Shown in pieces: positions 17,906 through 26,705 of a DNA stretch of 64,000 nucleotides (position 1 is its first letter; every line of letters begins with the position of its first letter). The translations under genes and the position numbers were made by a program. Origin of the DNA: Anderseniella sp. Its GTDB lineage: Bacteria; Pseudomonadota; Alphaproteobacteria; Rhizobiales; Aestuariivirgaceae. The DNA lies in contig JANQOK010000023.1 in the NCBI GenBank assembly GCA_028289645.1, positions 310,001 to 374,000 on the forward strand. Direction: 5' to 3'. The notes under the pieces are model-generated. The model saw only the letters and a program-made list of their open reading frames with translations, did no database searches and was not told the DNA's origin.

Positions 17906-19804
17906 CTAGCTGGACGCCACTTCGGCCCCATCGACGTCCGCCTTGCCACCGGTCTGGCGCCGGATGTATTCGGCGAACTCGCTGATGACGACAGATGCCA
18001 GCGAGGTTTGCGGGATGGCTTTTCCGAACAGATAGCCCTGGGAGTAGTCGCAACCAAGGTCAGCTACCCGTTTTGCGTGGTCCTCGGTTTCAATTCCTTC
18101 GGCCGTCACGCTCATGTCCAGCAGGCGGCCGACTTCCACAATCTTGGAAAGCAGGGCATATGCCTTGGGATTGTGATCGGATGCGCGAATGAATGCCTGG
18201 TCAACCTTCAGCTTGTCGAACGTGAAACGCCACAGATAGTTGAGACTGGAATACCCGGTTCCAAAATCATCAAGCGCAATCTTGATCCCGAGGGCCTGCA
18301 GGTCCGAGAGCTGCTTGAACACCGGATCGGTGTCACCGATCATGATCCCTTCTGTCACCTCGAGTTCGATACGGCTCGGATCAACCCGTGTGTCCTCGAT
18401 GATTTTTGTCACTTCTGCGACGAGTTTTCCTGAATTGAACTGCTGAACGGACAGATTCACGGCCATGCCGATATGCTTCGGCAAGCCCGCGACGGTTCTG
18501 CAGGCCTCTCTGAGCGTCCACAGCCCGATTTCCTCAATACGTCCGATACGCTCTGCCACAGGGATGAAGCTGTCCGGCCCGATTTTCTCACCGTCAGCCG
18601 TGGTCAGGCGCAACAGGGCCTCGAAACTGCACAGTTTGCGGGTTCTGGCGTCCACGACCGGCTGGTAATGCAGTTCGAAGTCATTGTTCTGGCAGGCATC
18701 TTCAACAAAGGTCGCGATGCGGTCTATTTCGCGAAATTCCGCTACCGTGTCGCTGTCATAGGAGACCAGCTGCTGTCCACCGTTGGTTTTGGCAGCGCGC
18801 AGAGCGAGTTCGGCATTGCGGTGCAGCTCATCGCAGCTGTACAGGCCGGCCGTCGAAGTTGCTGCACCTATGCTGGCTGACAGGCGGATGACGTTCTGGC
18901 CGAAGTTGAAGGGTTGCAGGAACACCTGCTGCAAGGTCTTGTGCAACCGTTTGCCGGTTCGTTCATCTGCGATGACACCGAATGTATCGCCGCTGATATG
19001 AGCGCATACAACCGTCTTGCCGCAGGCAAGGCGCAGCCTTTCCGCAACCAGTCTCAGCAACATATTGCCGACCGAGTTGCCCAGGCGTTCATTGACGCGG
19101 GCGAACCGATCCAGGTTGAGCAGATACAGGTTGGTTGTTGTTTGCTGTGCCACCTCCTGGGAGTGAGCGGTAGCCAGCATATCCAGGAAGGCAGGCTGGG
19201 TCGGCATGCCGGTTACAGAGTCACTCTGCATCAGATGGTTGGCATTGCGCAGCGCTTCCTGGCGCGACGCAAGCCTGACCGAATGGCTGACAAACAGCAG
19301 GAAAGCCAGGGCCATAGAAACCAGGATGCCGAGCTTGAGCGCACCGTCCACCAAAATCTCATGGAAACTGCCTGAATCAATATCGGATACGATCGTCCCG
19401 ACTTTTTTGCCGTCATAGGTGAGAGGCAGGGTGATCTGGGTTACGAATGCCGGTTCGCTGATGTCGGGAGGTGGTGAGGGCGCATCTGCCATGACCCGGA
19501 GTTCGCCGTCCGGACCATAGATGCGATATCCCAGCACCGGGCTGACGGGCCGGACGTTTCCCAAGCTGCGCACGGGCTTGGACTCGCCGCGGGGTGTGGA
19601 CAGAAGCCGAGGAAGAAACGGGGCGTTTGTGACAAGTTGCGTGGACCAGTCGTGGGCAATTTCGGTGGCTCTTTTGTGAGCCAGCTTGTTGATCTCAATG
19701 CGTGCAAAGTCTATCCCGATGATCAGCAGCAGGGCACCGACGCAGAACAAGAACGCGTTCGACAGAAAACGCGGCGTTTTCAGGAAATCCAAAACTTTAA
19801 GCAA
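17906..19804 (-). CDS. Membrane GGDEF-EAL protein, probable cyclic-di-GMP phosphodiesterase
   Basis: The protein has 632 residues, with one transmembrane helix at about 15-32, a periplasmic sensor segment (about 35-152), a second helix at about 155-173, a GGDEF domain (about 190-350) and an EAL domain (about 365-610). The GGDEF signature is degenerate, S-G-D-T-F at 271-275, so cyclase activity is unlikely. The EAL domain keeps E-A-L at 395-397 and D-D-F-G-T-G-Y-S, so it probably hydrolyses cyclic-di-GMP, with the GGDEF part perhaps binding GTP as a regulator. It is convergent with purA, 2 bp between the ends, and stands alone without a clear operon partner. Confidence 0.88.
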   Translation of the reverse strand: MLKVLDFLKTPRFLSNAFLFCVGALLLIIGIDFARIEINKLAHKRATEIAHDWSTQLVTNAPFLPRLLSTPRGESKPVRSLGNVRPVSPVLGYRIYGPDGELRVMADAPSPPPDISEPAFVTQITLPLTYDGKKVGTIVSDIDSGSFHEILVDGALKLGILVSMALAFLLFVSHSVRLASRQEALRNANHLMQSDSVTGMPTQPAFLDMLATAHSQEVAQQTTTNLYLLNLDRFARVNERLGNSVGNMLLRLVAERLRLACGKTVVCAHISGDTFGVIADERTGKRLHKTLQQVFLQPFNFGQNVIRLSASIGAATSTAGLYSCDELHRNAELALRAAKTNGGQQLVSYDSDTVAEFREIDRIATFVEDACQNNDFELHYQPVVDARTRKLCSFEALLRLTTADGEKIGPDSFIPVAERIGRIEEIGLWTLREACRTVAGLPKHIGMAVNLSVQQFNSGKLVAEVTKIIEDTRVDPSRIELEVTEGIMIGDTDPVFKQLSDLQALGIKIALDDFGTGYSSLNYLWRFTFDKLKVDQAFIRASDHNPKAYALLSKIVEVGRLLDMSVTAEGIETEDHAKRVADLGCDYSQGYLFGKAIPQTSLASVVISEFAEYIRRQTGGKADVDGAEVASS

Positions 19805-19979
19805 AGCCCAAACAGCTGGTGAACCAACCGCCCCGATTGTTCATGCAAGCCGTTGAACAATAACGGATCGGGGTTTCGAAAGAGTAACTTTCAAAGGTGC
19901 ACTATTGTGCCGGCGCCGTGCCCGGTTGTCGGGGCCAGGTGCCGAAATACTTTGAGTTTTCGCGCGCTCAACGATCAAA

Positions 19980-20007
19980 CACCATGGGTTGCGTTAAACC
20001 CATGGTG
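19980..20007. terminator. Perfect hairpin downstream of rpoH
   Basis: An 11-bp perfect stem, CACCATGGGTT / AACCCATGGTG, with loop GCGTTA lies 76 bp past the rpoH stop. Read on the minus strand it is followed by TTTGATCG, a weak T-tail. It is probably the end signal of the rpoH transcript; another role is possible because the stem contains the palindrome CCATGG. Confidence 0.5.
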
Positions 20008-20082
20008 CTGCAATCGGCAATCGTGTTGCTATCGGCGATTTCGCGCAATGCCGTGGGACCAGTCAAATCCCATGTTTTTGCG

Positions 20083-20967
20083 TCAGGCCAGCAGTTCGGC
20101 GGATGCCTTTCTAACCGCCTTTTCCACTTTCTCGTAGGCTTTCACCTCGATCTGGCGGATGCGCTCGCGTGACACGTCGAATTCCTGCGACAGGTCTTCA
20201 AGTGTCAACGGGTCTTCCGACATGCGCCGAGCTTCAAATATGCGCCGTTCACGCTCGTTTAGACCGTTCATCGCCTGATGCAGCAGCTTGGAACGCATAT
20301 CCTGCTCTTCGCTTTGCTCGTAAGCGACGTCCGGTGTTTCCGTGTCATCCACCAGCCAGTCCTGCCACTCGCCACCGGCCTCGCCATCCTTGGACAATGG
20401 GGCGTTGAGCGATGCGTCACCGCCGAGACGGCGGTTCATCGAAACCACATCCTGTTCCGGCACGCCGAGACGGGTTGCAATCTCGGTTACCTGATCCGGA
20501 TTGAGGTCGCCATCCTCCAGTGCCTGAATCTGCCCCTTTACCTTGCGCAGCTTGAAGAACAGCTTCTTCTGGCTGGCAGTGGTGCCCATTTTCACCAGCG
20601 ACCATGAGCGCAGCACATACTCCTGGATGGAGGCCTTGATCCACCACATGGCGTACGTTGCCAGGCGGAAGCCCCTTTCAGGTTCAAACCGCTTCACGGC
20701 CTGCATGAGCCCGACATTGCCCTCAGAAATCACCTCTGATACCGGCAGGCCGTAGCCACGGTAGCCCATGGCGATTTTCGCTACCAGGCGCAAATGGCTG
20801 GTGACCAGCTTGTGGGCCGCATCACGGTCTTCATTGTCGCGCCAGTTCTTGGCCAGCGTGTATTCTTCATCGGGCTGCAGCATGGGAAATTTGCGGATTT
20901 CCTGAAGATAGCGCTGCAAGCCGCTTTCACCGGACAGTACCGGCAGATTACTACCTGTTGTTGTCAT
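20083..20967 (-). CDS. rpoH: Heat-shock sigma factor RpoH (sigma-32)
   Basis: RpoH directs RNA polymerase to heat-shock promoters. It has 294 residues, the normal length. Region 2 (A-Y-T-L-A-K-N-W-R-D, L-V-T-S-H-L-R-L-V-A-K-I-A-M-G-Y, F-R-L-A-T-Y-A-M-W-W-I-K-A-S-I-Q-E-Y) is followed by the RpoH box region (S-Q-K-K-L-F-F-K-L-R) that separates it from other group 3 sigma factors, and by region 4 (L-T-L-E-D-L-S-Q-E-F-D-V-S-R-E-R-I-R-Q-I-E). FtsH, encoded at 4.8 kb, is the known degrader of RpoH in other bacteria. It follows the rluD-like gene on the same strand. Confidence 0.97.
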   Translation of the reverse strand: MTTTGSNLPVLSGESGLQRYLQEIRKFPMLQPDEEYTLAKNWRDNEDRDAAHKLVTSHLRLVAKIAMGYRGYGLPVSEVISEGNVGLMQAVKRFEPERGFRLATYAMWWIKASIQEYVLRSWSLVKMGTTASQKKLFFKLRKVKGQIQALEDGDLNPDQVTEIATRLGVPEQDVVSMNRRLGGDASLNAPLSKDGEAGGEWQDWLVDDTETPDVAYEQSEEQDMRSKLLHQAMNGLNERERRIFEARRMSEDPLTLEDLSQEFDVSRERIRQIEVKAYEKVEKAVRKASAELLA

Positions 20968-21117
20968 TTTTTATTGTACCTTTCATCCCGGCAGGGGGAT
21001 TCTGCCCTAACTTGTAATCCGATATAGGCGGTGAAGCGCCATATTTAAAGGCTTCAGCGCGGCAATGGCATTACAGTTTGGTCACGTTCGCGCTACTGAT
21101 TTACGTTTACGTAAAGA

Positions 21118-22107
21118 TTAAATTTTGGCTATCAGGTCGCGCATATCCTTAGGTAACGCAGACTGGAACAGCATCGGATCACCCGTCTCGGGGTGCTCGA
21201 ATCCCAGGGTCTCGGCGTGCAGTGCCTGGCGGGACAGTCTGGCAAGGCTGTTGCGTGCCACATCATTGAGCTTGTTGGCGGATGCAGCGTGACTCGAACC
21301 GTAAACATGGTCTCCCAGCAGGGGATGGCCAATATGGGCGAGATGCACGCGAATCTGATGAGTTCTTCCGGTTTCCAGCCGGCAGCGAAGAACCGCGGCA
21401 ACCGGCTCCACGGCACCGGCCGGCAGCAGGCGTGCGGTCTCGTAGTGGGTGACCGCCCGGCGTCCGCCGGACTTGGCTACCGCCATCTTGAGGCGGTTTG
21501 CCGTGCTGCGGGCGATCAGCGTGTCTATGGTTCCGCGGCGCGGTTGCGGCGCCCGCCACACTAGGGCGAGATACTGCCTGGACAGCCGGCCGTCGCGGCC
21601 ATGGGCGGCAAACTGTTCCGACAGCGAGCGATGCGCCCTGTCGGTCTTGGCAACAACCAGCAAACCGGAAGTCTCCTTGTCGAGACGATGAACGATACCG
21701 GGCCGTTTGACGCCGCCTATGCCAGACAGGCTGTCGCCACAGTGCGCGATCAGTGCATTGACCAGCGTTCCGGTCCAGTTGCCCGGGCCGGGATGGACAA
21801 CCAGGCCGGCTGGCTTGTCCACGACAATGATCTGATCGTCTTCATGGACAATGTTGAGGGCAATGTTCTCTGCAAGCGGAGTTGGGTCTTCGGCTTCGGG
21901 CAGGGTGACGGAGATCAGAGATCCGGGTTTGACCTTGAATGAGGCGTCGACTATTGATGTGCCGTCCACGTTCACATGGCCTTGCGAGATAAGCATCTGG
22001 AAGCGGGCACGGGACAGGTCATTACTGGCCTGACCGAGTAGTTTGTCCAGCCGTTGCGCGGCTGGTCCATCGTGGGTCAATTCGAATTTTTCTTCCGGTG
22101 CGGGCAT
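21118..22107 (-). CDS. rluD: RluA/RluD-family 23S rRNA pseudouridine synthase
   Basis: The protein isomerises uridines in RNA. It has about 329 residues from the preferred start. An N-terminal S4 domain (Q-R-L-D-K-L-L...S-R-A-R-F-Q-M-L-I-S-Q-G-H-V) is followed by the catalytic domain with H-R-L-D-K-E-T-S-G-L-L, whose Asp is the nucleophile, and G-R-T-H-Q-I-R-V-H-L. The target (positions 1911/1915/1917 for RluD) is inferred from family only. The frame is open to 22194, but the ATG at 22107 gives the normal N terminus. This start shares the CATG palindrome with the divergent gene starting at 22106, and there is no obvious ribosome-binding site. Confidence 0.88.
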   Translation of the reverse strand: MPAPEEKFELTHDGPAAQRLDKLLGQASNDLSRARFQMLISQGHVNVDGTSIVDASFKVKPGSLISVTLPEAEDPTPLAENIALNIVHEDDQIIVVDKPAGLVVHPGPGNWTGTLVNALIAHCGDSLSGIGGVKRPGIVHRLDKETSGLLVVAKTDRAHRSLSEQFAAHGRDGRLSRQYLALVWRAPQPRRGTIDTLIARSTANRLKMAVAKSGGRRAVTHYETARLLPAGAVEPVAAVLRCRLETGRTHQIRVHLAHIGHPLLGDHVYGSSHAASANKLNDVARNSLARLSRQALHAETLGFEHPETGDPMLFQSALPKDMRDLIAKI

Positions 22108-22471
22108 GGTCAAAAAACAGGTTTCAAATAATTCCACACAACCAGATGATGATGACCTGCCGGCAGGAGACTCGCCCGGGTTCATCTTTCTCAAGATCGC
22201 CGTGTATGTTATGGGTTTGATGATCGTAGCGGGTTTTGCTTTTCTTATCTACACGCTGGTCAACCGGGCAAGCACACTGCAGCCGGCTCTGGTCAGCCCG
22301 GAAGAAGCAATAGAGCTGGTGGTGGGGCCGGGCGAGAAGGTTCAGTCTGTATCGCTGAACAGGGGGTCACTGGCCATTCATGTGCGCCGTCCGGACGGCA
22401 GTGACGCGATCATTGTCTATAACCTTGCCAGGCAAGGTGTCGTGCAGCGTCTCAATATCAAGCCGCAATAA
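22106..22471 (+). CDS. Small single-pass membrane protein (resembles DUF6476)
   Basis: This protein has 121 residues. An acidic, Ser/Asp-rich N-terminal tail (about 1-25) is followed by one transmembrane helix (about 29-52: F-L-K-I-A-V-Y-V-M-G-L...F-L-I-Y-T-L) and a small soluble C-terminal domain (G-P-G-E-K-V-Q-S-V-S-L-N-R-G-S-L-A-I-H-V). The layout resembles the DUF6476 family of alphaproteobacteria, which has no known function; this assignment is from memory and tentative. It starts within the CATG palindrome that also holds the rluD start on the other strand, so the two promoters must lie inside each other's coding region or the messages are nearly leaderless. Confidence 0.7.
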   Translation: MVKKQVSNNSTQPDDDDLPAGDSPGFIFLKIAVYVMGLMIVAGFAFLIYTLVNRASTLQPALVSPEEAIELVVGPGEKVQSVSLNRGSLAIHVRRPDGSDAIIVYNLARQGVVQRLNIKPQ

Positions 22472-22500
22472 TACCGATTTCCGGCAATGACGGCGCGACG

Positions 22501-23925
22501 TCAGGAATTGCCGGACGGATCGCCATGCAGTGCCCGGATCCGTTGTGCCAGCGAGATAATGTTGGCGTTGCCCGCAGCGGTACCTGCCGCCACTGTCTTG
22601 CCGGCCGGCTGCATGTCTTCCTTGGCCACGGCGCTGACCTCCATGGATGAGCCGGGCAGTTTGACATCCGCCACTGCCACCGGTTCGGCCGGTTTGGTTT
22701 CGGTGTCTTTGGTTTCAGCACCCGGCTTGGTTTTGGCAGTCTTGGCGCCGGCCGGCTGATCTTTAGGTTTCGCAGCCGGTTCCTGGGCGTTGTCGGCGGC
22801 GGTTTTTGTCTCACCGACAGGTTTTTTGGTGGATTTGCTTTTGCCCGCGTCCGGCGCAGCGGCTTGTGATTCAATCTTGGCCTTTTCGTCAGGCTTGCCG
22901 GTTTGCTTCTTGCCTGCCGCTGCCTTGCCGTCCTTTGGCTGTTCGCTTTCAGCACCGTCCGACTTGGCCGCTGTCTCGGTATCGGCATCCTGGCCCGAAC
23001 TGCTCTTGTTCCACATTTCATCGAGGCGGGATAGTTCCTCGGTCAGCGTTTCGGTCTCGCGCTCGGTTTCGATGATCTTCTGCTCAAGCTGATCACTGGC
23101 GTTTGCCTGGCTCGACTTGATAAGCATGTCCTGGTTCGGGGTGGCGGATTTCTCTTCCTTGTGTTTGGACTTTGACTTGCTGGCGGCAGCGACCCTGGCA
23201 TCTGCTTCACGGGATCTGTTTATCTGTTCGCGCAATATTGCCAGTTCATCCTGCTGGACGGAGAGATCCTGGCGTTGTTCGTCAATCTGGCGGGTCAGAG
23301 CGTTCATTTCCTCAATGCGCTGGCGCAACCTTTCCTGGGCATTTTCGAACTTTGACGAGGCCATTCCTGTCAGATCTGCCGTGGCCGGAGGATTGTCGCT
23401 TTTGAGCGTTTCGATGATGAACCACTGATCGGAGACTTTGGCTTCCGCGACCTTCAGCTTGCTCTGCAGTTCGATCGAAATCTCCTCCTTGGCCTGCATC
23501 AGGTCCTTGGCCTGCTGCAGCAATTCGGTTCGATCGGTTAGTTCGCGTTCGAGTGCGGTTATCTGCAAGCGCAGATTGTCGGCCTCTTCGTCACGTTTGG
23601 TGATTTCATCATCGCGGCGTTTGACTTCGTCAGCCAGGTGTTCGATGCGGTTTCGGTTCCTGGAGGCTTCGGCCATCTGCTCGGCCATTCGGGTCTTCAG
23701 ATCATCGAGACGCAGCTGCAGGCGCCGGCCCTGCATGGCATATTCCGCCTTAAGCCGGTCGCGGTCGGCCCTGAGCTCGGCAATGGCGGACGGCGCGCGG
23801 CGTTCAACGCGGCGTTTGCCGAGACTGACCGCATAGGTCCAGAGCCCGCGTACGACCAGCAAACCGACCAGCAGCGCACCGACAAATCCCAGTGCAACCA
23901 GCATGATAGTCTCAATTTGAGACAT
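22501..23925 (-). CDS. Membrane-anchored long coiled-coil protein, function unknown
   Basis: This 474-residue protein has an N-terminal transmembrane helix (about 5-30: I-M-L-V-A-L-G-F-V-G-A-L-L-V-G-L), a long coiled coil (about 45-270, many heptads of Leu with Glu/Arg/Lys), a second short coiled coil around 270-305, and a low-complexity tail rich in Ala, Lys, Glu, Pro and Thr (about 310-440). A final short conserved-looking end contains N-I-I-S-L-A-Q-R-I-R-A-L. The topology suggests a cytoplasmic scaffold tied to the inner membrane. I do not recognise the family. It is convergent with the small membrane protein gene (29 bp apart). Confidence 0.75.
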   Translation of the reverse strand: MSQIETIMLVALGFVGALLVGLLVVRGLWTYAVSLGKRRVERRAPSAIAELRADRDRLKAEYAMQGRRLQLRLDDLKTRMAEQMAEASRNRNRIEHLADEVKRRDDEITKRDEEADNLRLQITALERELTDRTELLQQAKDLMQAKEEISIELQSKLKVAEAKVSDQWFIIETLKSDNPPATADLTGMASSKFENAQERLRQRIEEMNALTRQIDEQRQDLSVQQDELAILREQINRSREADARVAAASKSKSKHKEEKSATPNQDMLIKSSQANASDQLEQKIIETERETETLTEELSRLDEMWNKSSSGQDADTETAAKSDGAESEQPKDGKAAAGKKQTGKPDEKAKIESQAAAPDAGKSKSTKKPVGETKTAADNAQEPAAKPKDQPAGAKTAKTKPGAETKDTETKPAEPVAVADVKLPGSSMEVSAVAKEDMQPAGKTVAAGTAAGNANIISLAQRIRALHGDPSGNS

Positions 23926-24267
23926 GTGTCCTCCAGCAGGTTATGACCGCAAAATTGTCGTATGAGGCCCAAACAAACGTTGCGCCACAAGCGACCTCCA
24001 ATTGGTAATTCCGGCGATCTGCCTGTCGATCCAGATTGCCAGAAAGTTAATCGTAGTACACTGCACGTTTGGTGTGAAGGTTAATTGTACGATTGACCCC
24101 GTTTATTGCGCCAAAAACCAGCACCTCGTCGAAAAACGTGCACCCGAAGGCTTCTGCTGAAGCCGCTTCGTGTCACTTGATCATACCGAAACGGGACTTC
24201 AGGGCCCAAGTCAGGCCACGTGAAGTCCCTATACGGTCAACCTACCGGTGCGCAACCTTGCCGAGTA
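23926..24267. other. Intergenic region with a hairpin after eipA
   Basis: This 342-bp gap is without a convincing gene. A hairpin with perfect 9-bp arms GGGACTTCA (24193-24201) / TGAAGTCCC (24221-24229) lies 39 bp past the eipA stop on the minus strand and probably terminates eipA. GTTAAT occurs twice (near 24045 and 24079), possibly part of the promoter of the coiled-coil gene that starts at 23925. Confidence 0.5.
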
Positions 24268-24900
24268 TCAAAAAGGGTTCAGCGTCGGATACTGGGTGTA
24301 TTTCAGGTAGCCCACATTGGCTCCGAGGCGAGCTCCGACTCCGGTCCGGATTGGCGCCAGCTTGAGTTCTTCGTTCGACTGGAAGTTCACGCCCAGCCCG
24401 CCGACCATGTAGGCAGAGCCCTCAATGCCGATAAACCGGTCATAAATCTGGTTTTCCTGGTAGATGTTATAGACCAGAACCAGTACCCGGGATCCGTTGC
24501 CGCCAAGGTCGAAGCCTACGGAAGGTCCCTGCCAGTAAACTTTCCTGCGGGTGCCGTTCTTCATGAACAAGGTGCCCTCGCCATAGCGAAGTCCGCCAAA
24601 GAACGCGCCGGAGGCCTCTTCGCCGATGATGTAGCCGGATGGCCGGCCGGCCTGTGAGAATACGGTCTCGACAGCCTTGGCAACACCCTTGGTGGTGGTG
24701 CCGAACCAGCGATGACCACCTTCAACGATCTCCTCGGCGCTGTACGTGCCAGCTTCGGACCGGTCATAAGCAGAGCTGGAGTAGGTGCCGTTGTCAAGGT
24801 CGGCGCTGCGCGCCTGGGCACGGTTTTCAAAGGCCGACAATGTCGATAATGCCGTGATGGAGAGGCTCGCAAAAGCTGCAAGCGCGAGAATACGTTTCAT
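24268..24900 (-). CDS. eipA: EipA-like envelope protein (DUF1134)
   Basis: This secreted protein has 210 residues. The signal peptide ends near Q-A-R-S (about 30), followed by a short polar segment rich in Ser/Tyr and the DUF1134 domain (about 55-210) with G-Y-I-I-G-E-E-A-S-G-A-F-F-G-G-L-R-Y-G-E-G and the hydrophobic core V-G-F-D-L-G-G-N-G-S-R. EipA in Brucella and Caulobacter is a small barrel protein needed for envelope integrity, and is reported to be under CtrA control in Brucella. Here no full CtrA box was found upstream, only scattered TTAA half-sites (about 24991 and 25006). The name rests on the DUF1134 match by eye. Confidence 0.85.
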   Translation of the reverse strand: MKRILALAAFASLSITALSTLSAFENRAQARSADLDNGTYSSSAYDRSEAGTYSAEEIVEGGHRWFGTTTKGVAKAVETVFSQAGRPSGYIIGEEASGAFFGGLRYGEGTLFMKNGTRRKVYWQGPSVGFDLGGNGSRVLVLVYNIYQENQIYDRFIGIEGSAYMVGGLGVNFQSNEELKLAPIRTGVGARLGANVGYLKYTQYPTLNPF

Positions 24901-25058
24901 ATGTTTTACTCACCTGATACTGACAAACTCAAACAACTGTCCGGCCATCAAGGACAGCAACCTGAAATCAGTATGCGTGATGATGCGTTAATGGAGCGTA
25001 TACGATTAATGAAATCTTGCTGATACAGCAGGTCAAGACTCTGTTCACCGTGCTGCCG

Positions 25059-25868
25059 TCAGCATTCAGTAGCCGACACAGATGCAATGAACGCCGGATT
25101 GTCGAACCCGCGGTCCTTCTTGCCATAGCGAAGCACCTCTCCGGTAGCCTCGAACACCTCGCCGCCGGCTGCGCTCAGCACTGCGTGGCCTGCGGCCGTG
25201 TCCCACTCCATGGTGCGGCCGAAGCGCGGGTAAAGGTGCGCCTTGCCGCTGGCCAGCAGGCAGAATTTCAGGGATGAGCCGGCTGACAGTATCTCGGCCA
25301 CGTCGCGCCGCGCCAGCCAGGCATCGGTTTGCTCGTCGCGATGCGAGCGGCTGGCAACCACCTTGATGCCTGACGCCGGCAATGCGGGACATACGATCGG
25401 TCGCAATGGTGGAGCATCGGGGAAAGCCTCGTCCGCCGCCACCGAGGCGGCAAAAGCGCCCGAGCTTGTCTCGCCGGCATACAGCGCGGACAGTGCGGGC
25501 GCGTACACCACACCGGCAACCGGCGCAGTGTCACGGACAACGGCGATGTTTACGGTGAACTCGCCATTGCGGCTGATGAATTCGCGCGTGCCGTCCAGCG
25601 GGTCGACCAGATAGAACTCGCGCGAAGCCTCGGCTATCGCGCCTGCTGACACAGCTTCCTCGGCGATGATGTTGGCGGCAGGATCAATCTTCTTCAGGCC
25701 ATCCAGAATGACAGCCTCCGCGGCAATGTCCGCCTCGGTCACGGGTGATGCGTCTGCCTTGCTGGCGACCTGGAAATCTTGACTGTAGATTTCCATGATG
25801 CGTGCGCCGGCTGCATGGGCAACTTTCATCAGCGACAGCAGGTGCTGTGATGGCTGGGAGGAGGTCAT
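25059..25868 (-). CDS. cysQ: 3'(2'),5'-bisphosphate nucleotidase CysQ (inositol monophosphatase family)
   Basis: CysQ hydrolyses 3'-phosphoadenosine-5'-phosphate left over from sulfate assimilation and sulfotransferase reactions. It has about 269 residues from the chosen start. The metal-binding motifs are the E-E in I-I-A-E-E-A-V, D-P-L-D-G-T-R-E-F and E-W-D-T-A-A-G-H-A-V-L. The frame continues 45 residues further upstream (to 26003), but this extension lacks family features, so the ATG at 25868 is preferred. A sulfotransferase-like gene at 29.5 kb would produce the CysQ substrate if it uses PAPS; that link is inference. Confidence 0.92.
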   Translation of the reverse strand: MTSSQPSQHLLSLMKVAHAAGARIMEIYSQDFQVASKADASPVTEADIAAEAVILDGLKKIDPAANIIAEEAVSAGAIAEASREFYLVDPLDGTREFISRNGEFTVNIAVVRDTAPVAGVVYAPALSALYAGETSSGAFAASVAADEAFPDAPPLRPIVCPALPASGIKVVASRSHRDEQTDAWLARRDVAEILSAGSSLKFCLLASGKAHLYPRFGRTMEWDTAAGHAVLSAAGGEVFEATGEVLRYGKKDRGFDNPAFIASVSATEC

Positions 25869-26063
25869 GAAGTTGATTCGGCTCGCATTTTCACAAATTT
25901 CACCTTGCCGTAAACAGTGGGCTGGATGTTCTGTAGTTGAATTGTTGAGTCGGAACAAGGCGTTGTTGCATTCGGCTGCTCCCGGGTTGGCAGCGCTTGG
26001 CACACCCCGCTAGACTCGAGCCGGAAAGCCGACACCAGACAACCTTGAGAGGGGCCCTTATTC

Positions 26064-26702
26064 ATGAAATTCGACGCTGTGCTGAGTGATCTCGACCTTG
26101 CAGCATTGCTATGCTCGAAAGTCTGCCACGATGTTATTTCACCGGTCGGCGCGATAGCCAACGGGCTTGAAGTACTGGAAGACGAGCAGGACGCGGAAAT
26201 GCGTGATATCGCCTTTGACCTGGTGCGCCGGTCATCGCGGCAGGCATCGGCCAAGCTGCAGTTCTGCCGGATTGCCTTCGGCGCAGCCGGTTCGGCCGGG
26301 TCCAGCATCGATACCGGTGATGCGGAAGACGTGGCCAAGAAGTTCATCGGCGAAGACAAGGTGACGCTGGAATGGGAAGTGCCGCGCGAAATCCGTCCCA
26401 AGAACCAGGTCAAGCTGATACTCAACCTCATTATGCTGGCGCTGTCGTCCATACCGCGCGGCGGCAAGGTGACAATGGGTGTGACAGACGGTGGCGGGTT
26501 GACCGCACGGGCGGAGGGCAAGAACGCCAAGGTGCCGGAAAAGACCATGATCATGCTGGAAGGCGATGCGCAGCAAGAGACCATGGATGCCCGGTTGGCC
26601 CAGGTCTATTACACACTGAGGCTGGCCAAAGAGTGCGAACTGAATCTTAACGCTGCACATACCGGTGACGACGCTGTTGAGTATTCAGCTCTGCCGGCAT
26701 GA
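26064..26702 (+). CDS. chpT: Histidine phosphotransferase ChpT
   Basis: ChpT passes phosphate from the hybrid kinase CckA to CtrA and CpdR in the alphaproteobacterial cell-cycle relay. It has 212 residues, the usual length. The phospho-accepting His is H22 in the motif C-H-D-V-I-S-P-V-G-A-I, followed by the second helix of the four-helix bundle. The C-terminal domain resembles a kinase ATPase fold but lacks ATP-binding boxes, as known for the family. ctrA is 1.2 kb downstream in the opposite direction, and sciP is 4.6 kb downstream. Confidence 0.93.
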   Translation: MKFDAVLSDLDLAALLCSKVCHDVISPVGAIANGLEVLEDEQDAEMRDIAFDLVRRSSRQASAKLQFCRIAFGAAGSAGSSIDTGDAEDVAKKFIGEDKVTLEWEVPREIRPKNQVKLILNLIMLALSSIPRGGKVTMGVTDGGGLTARAEGKNAKVPEKTMIMLEGDAQQETMDARLAQVYYTLRLAKECELNLNAAHTGDDAVEYSALPA

Positions 26703-26705
26703 GCC

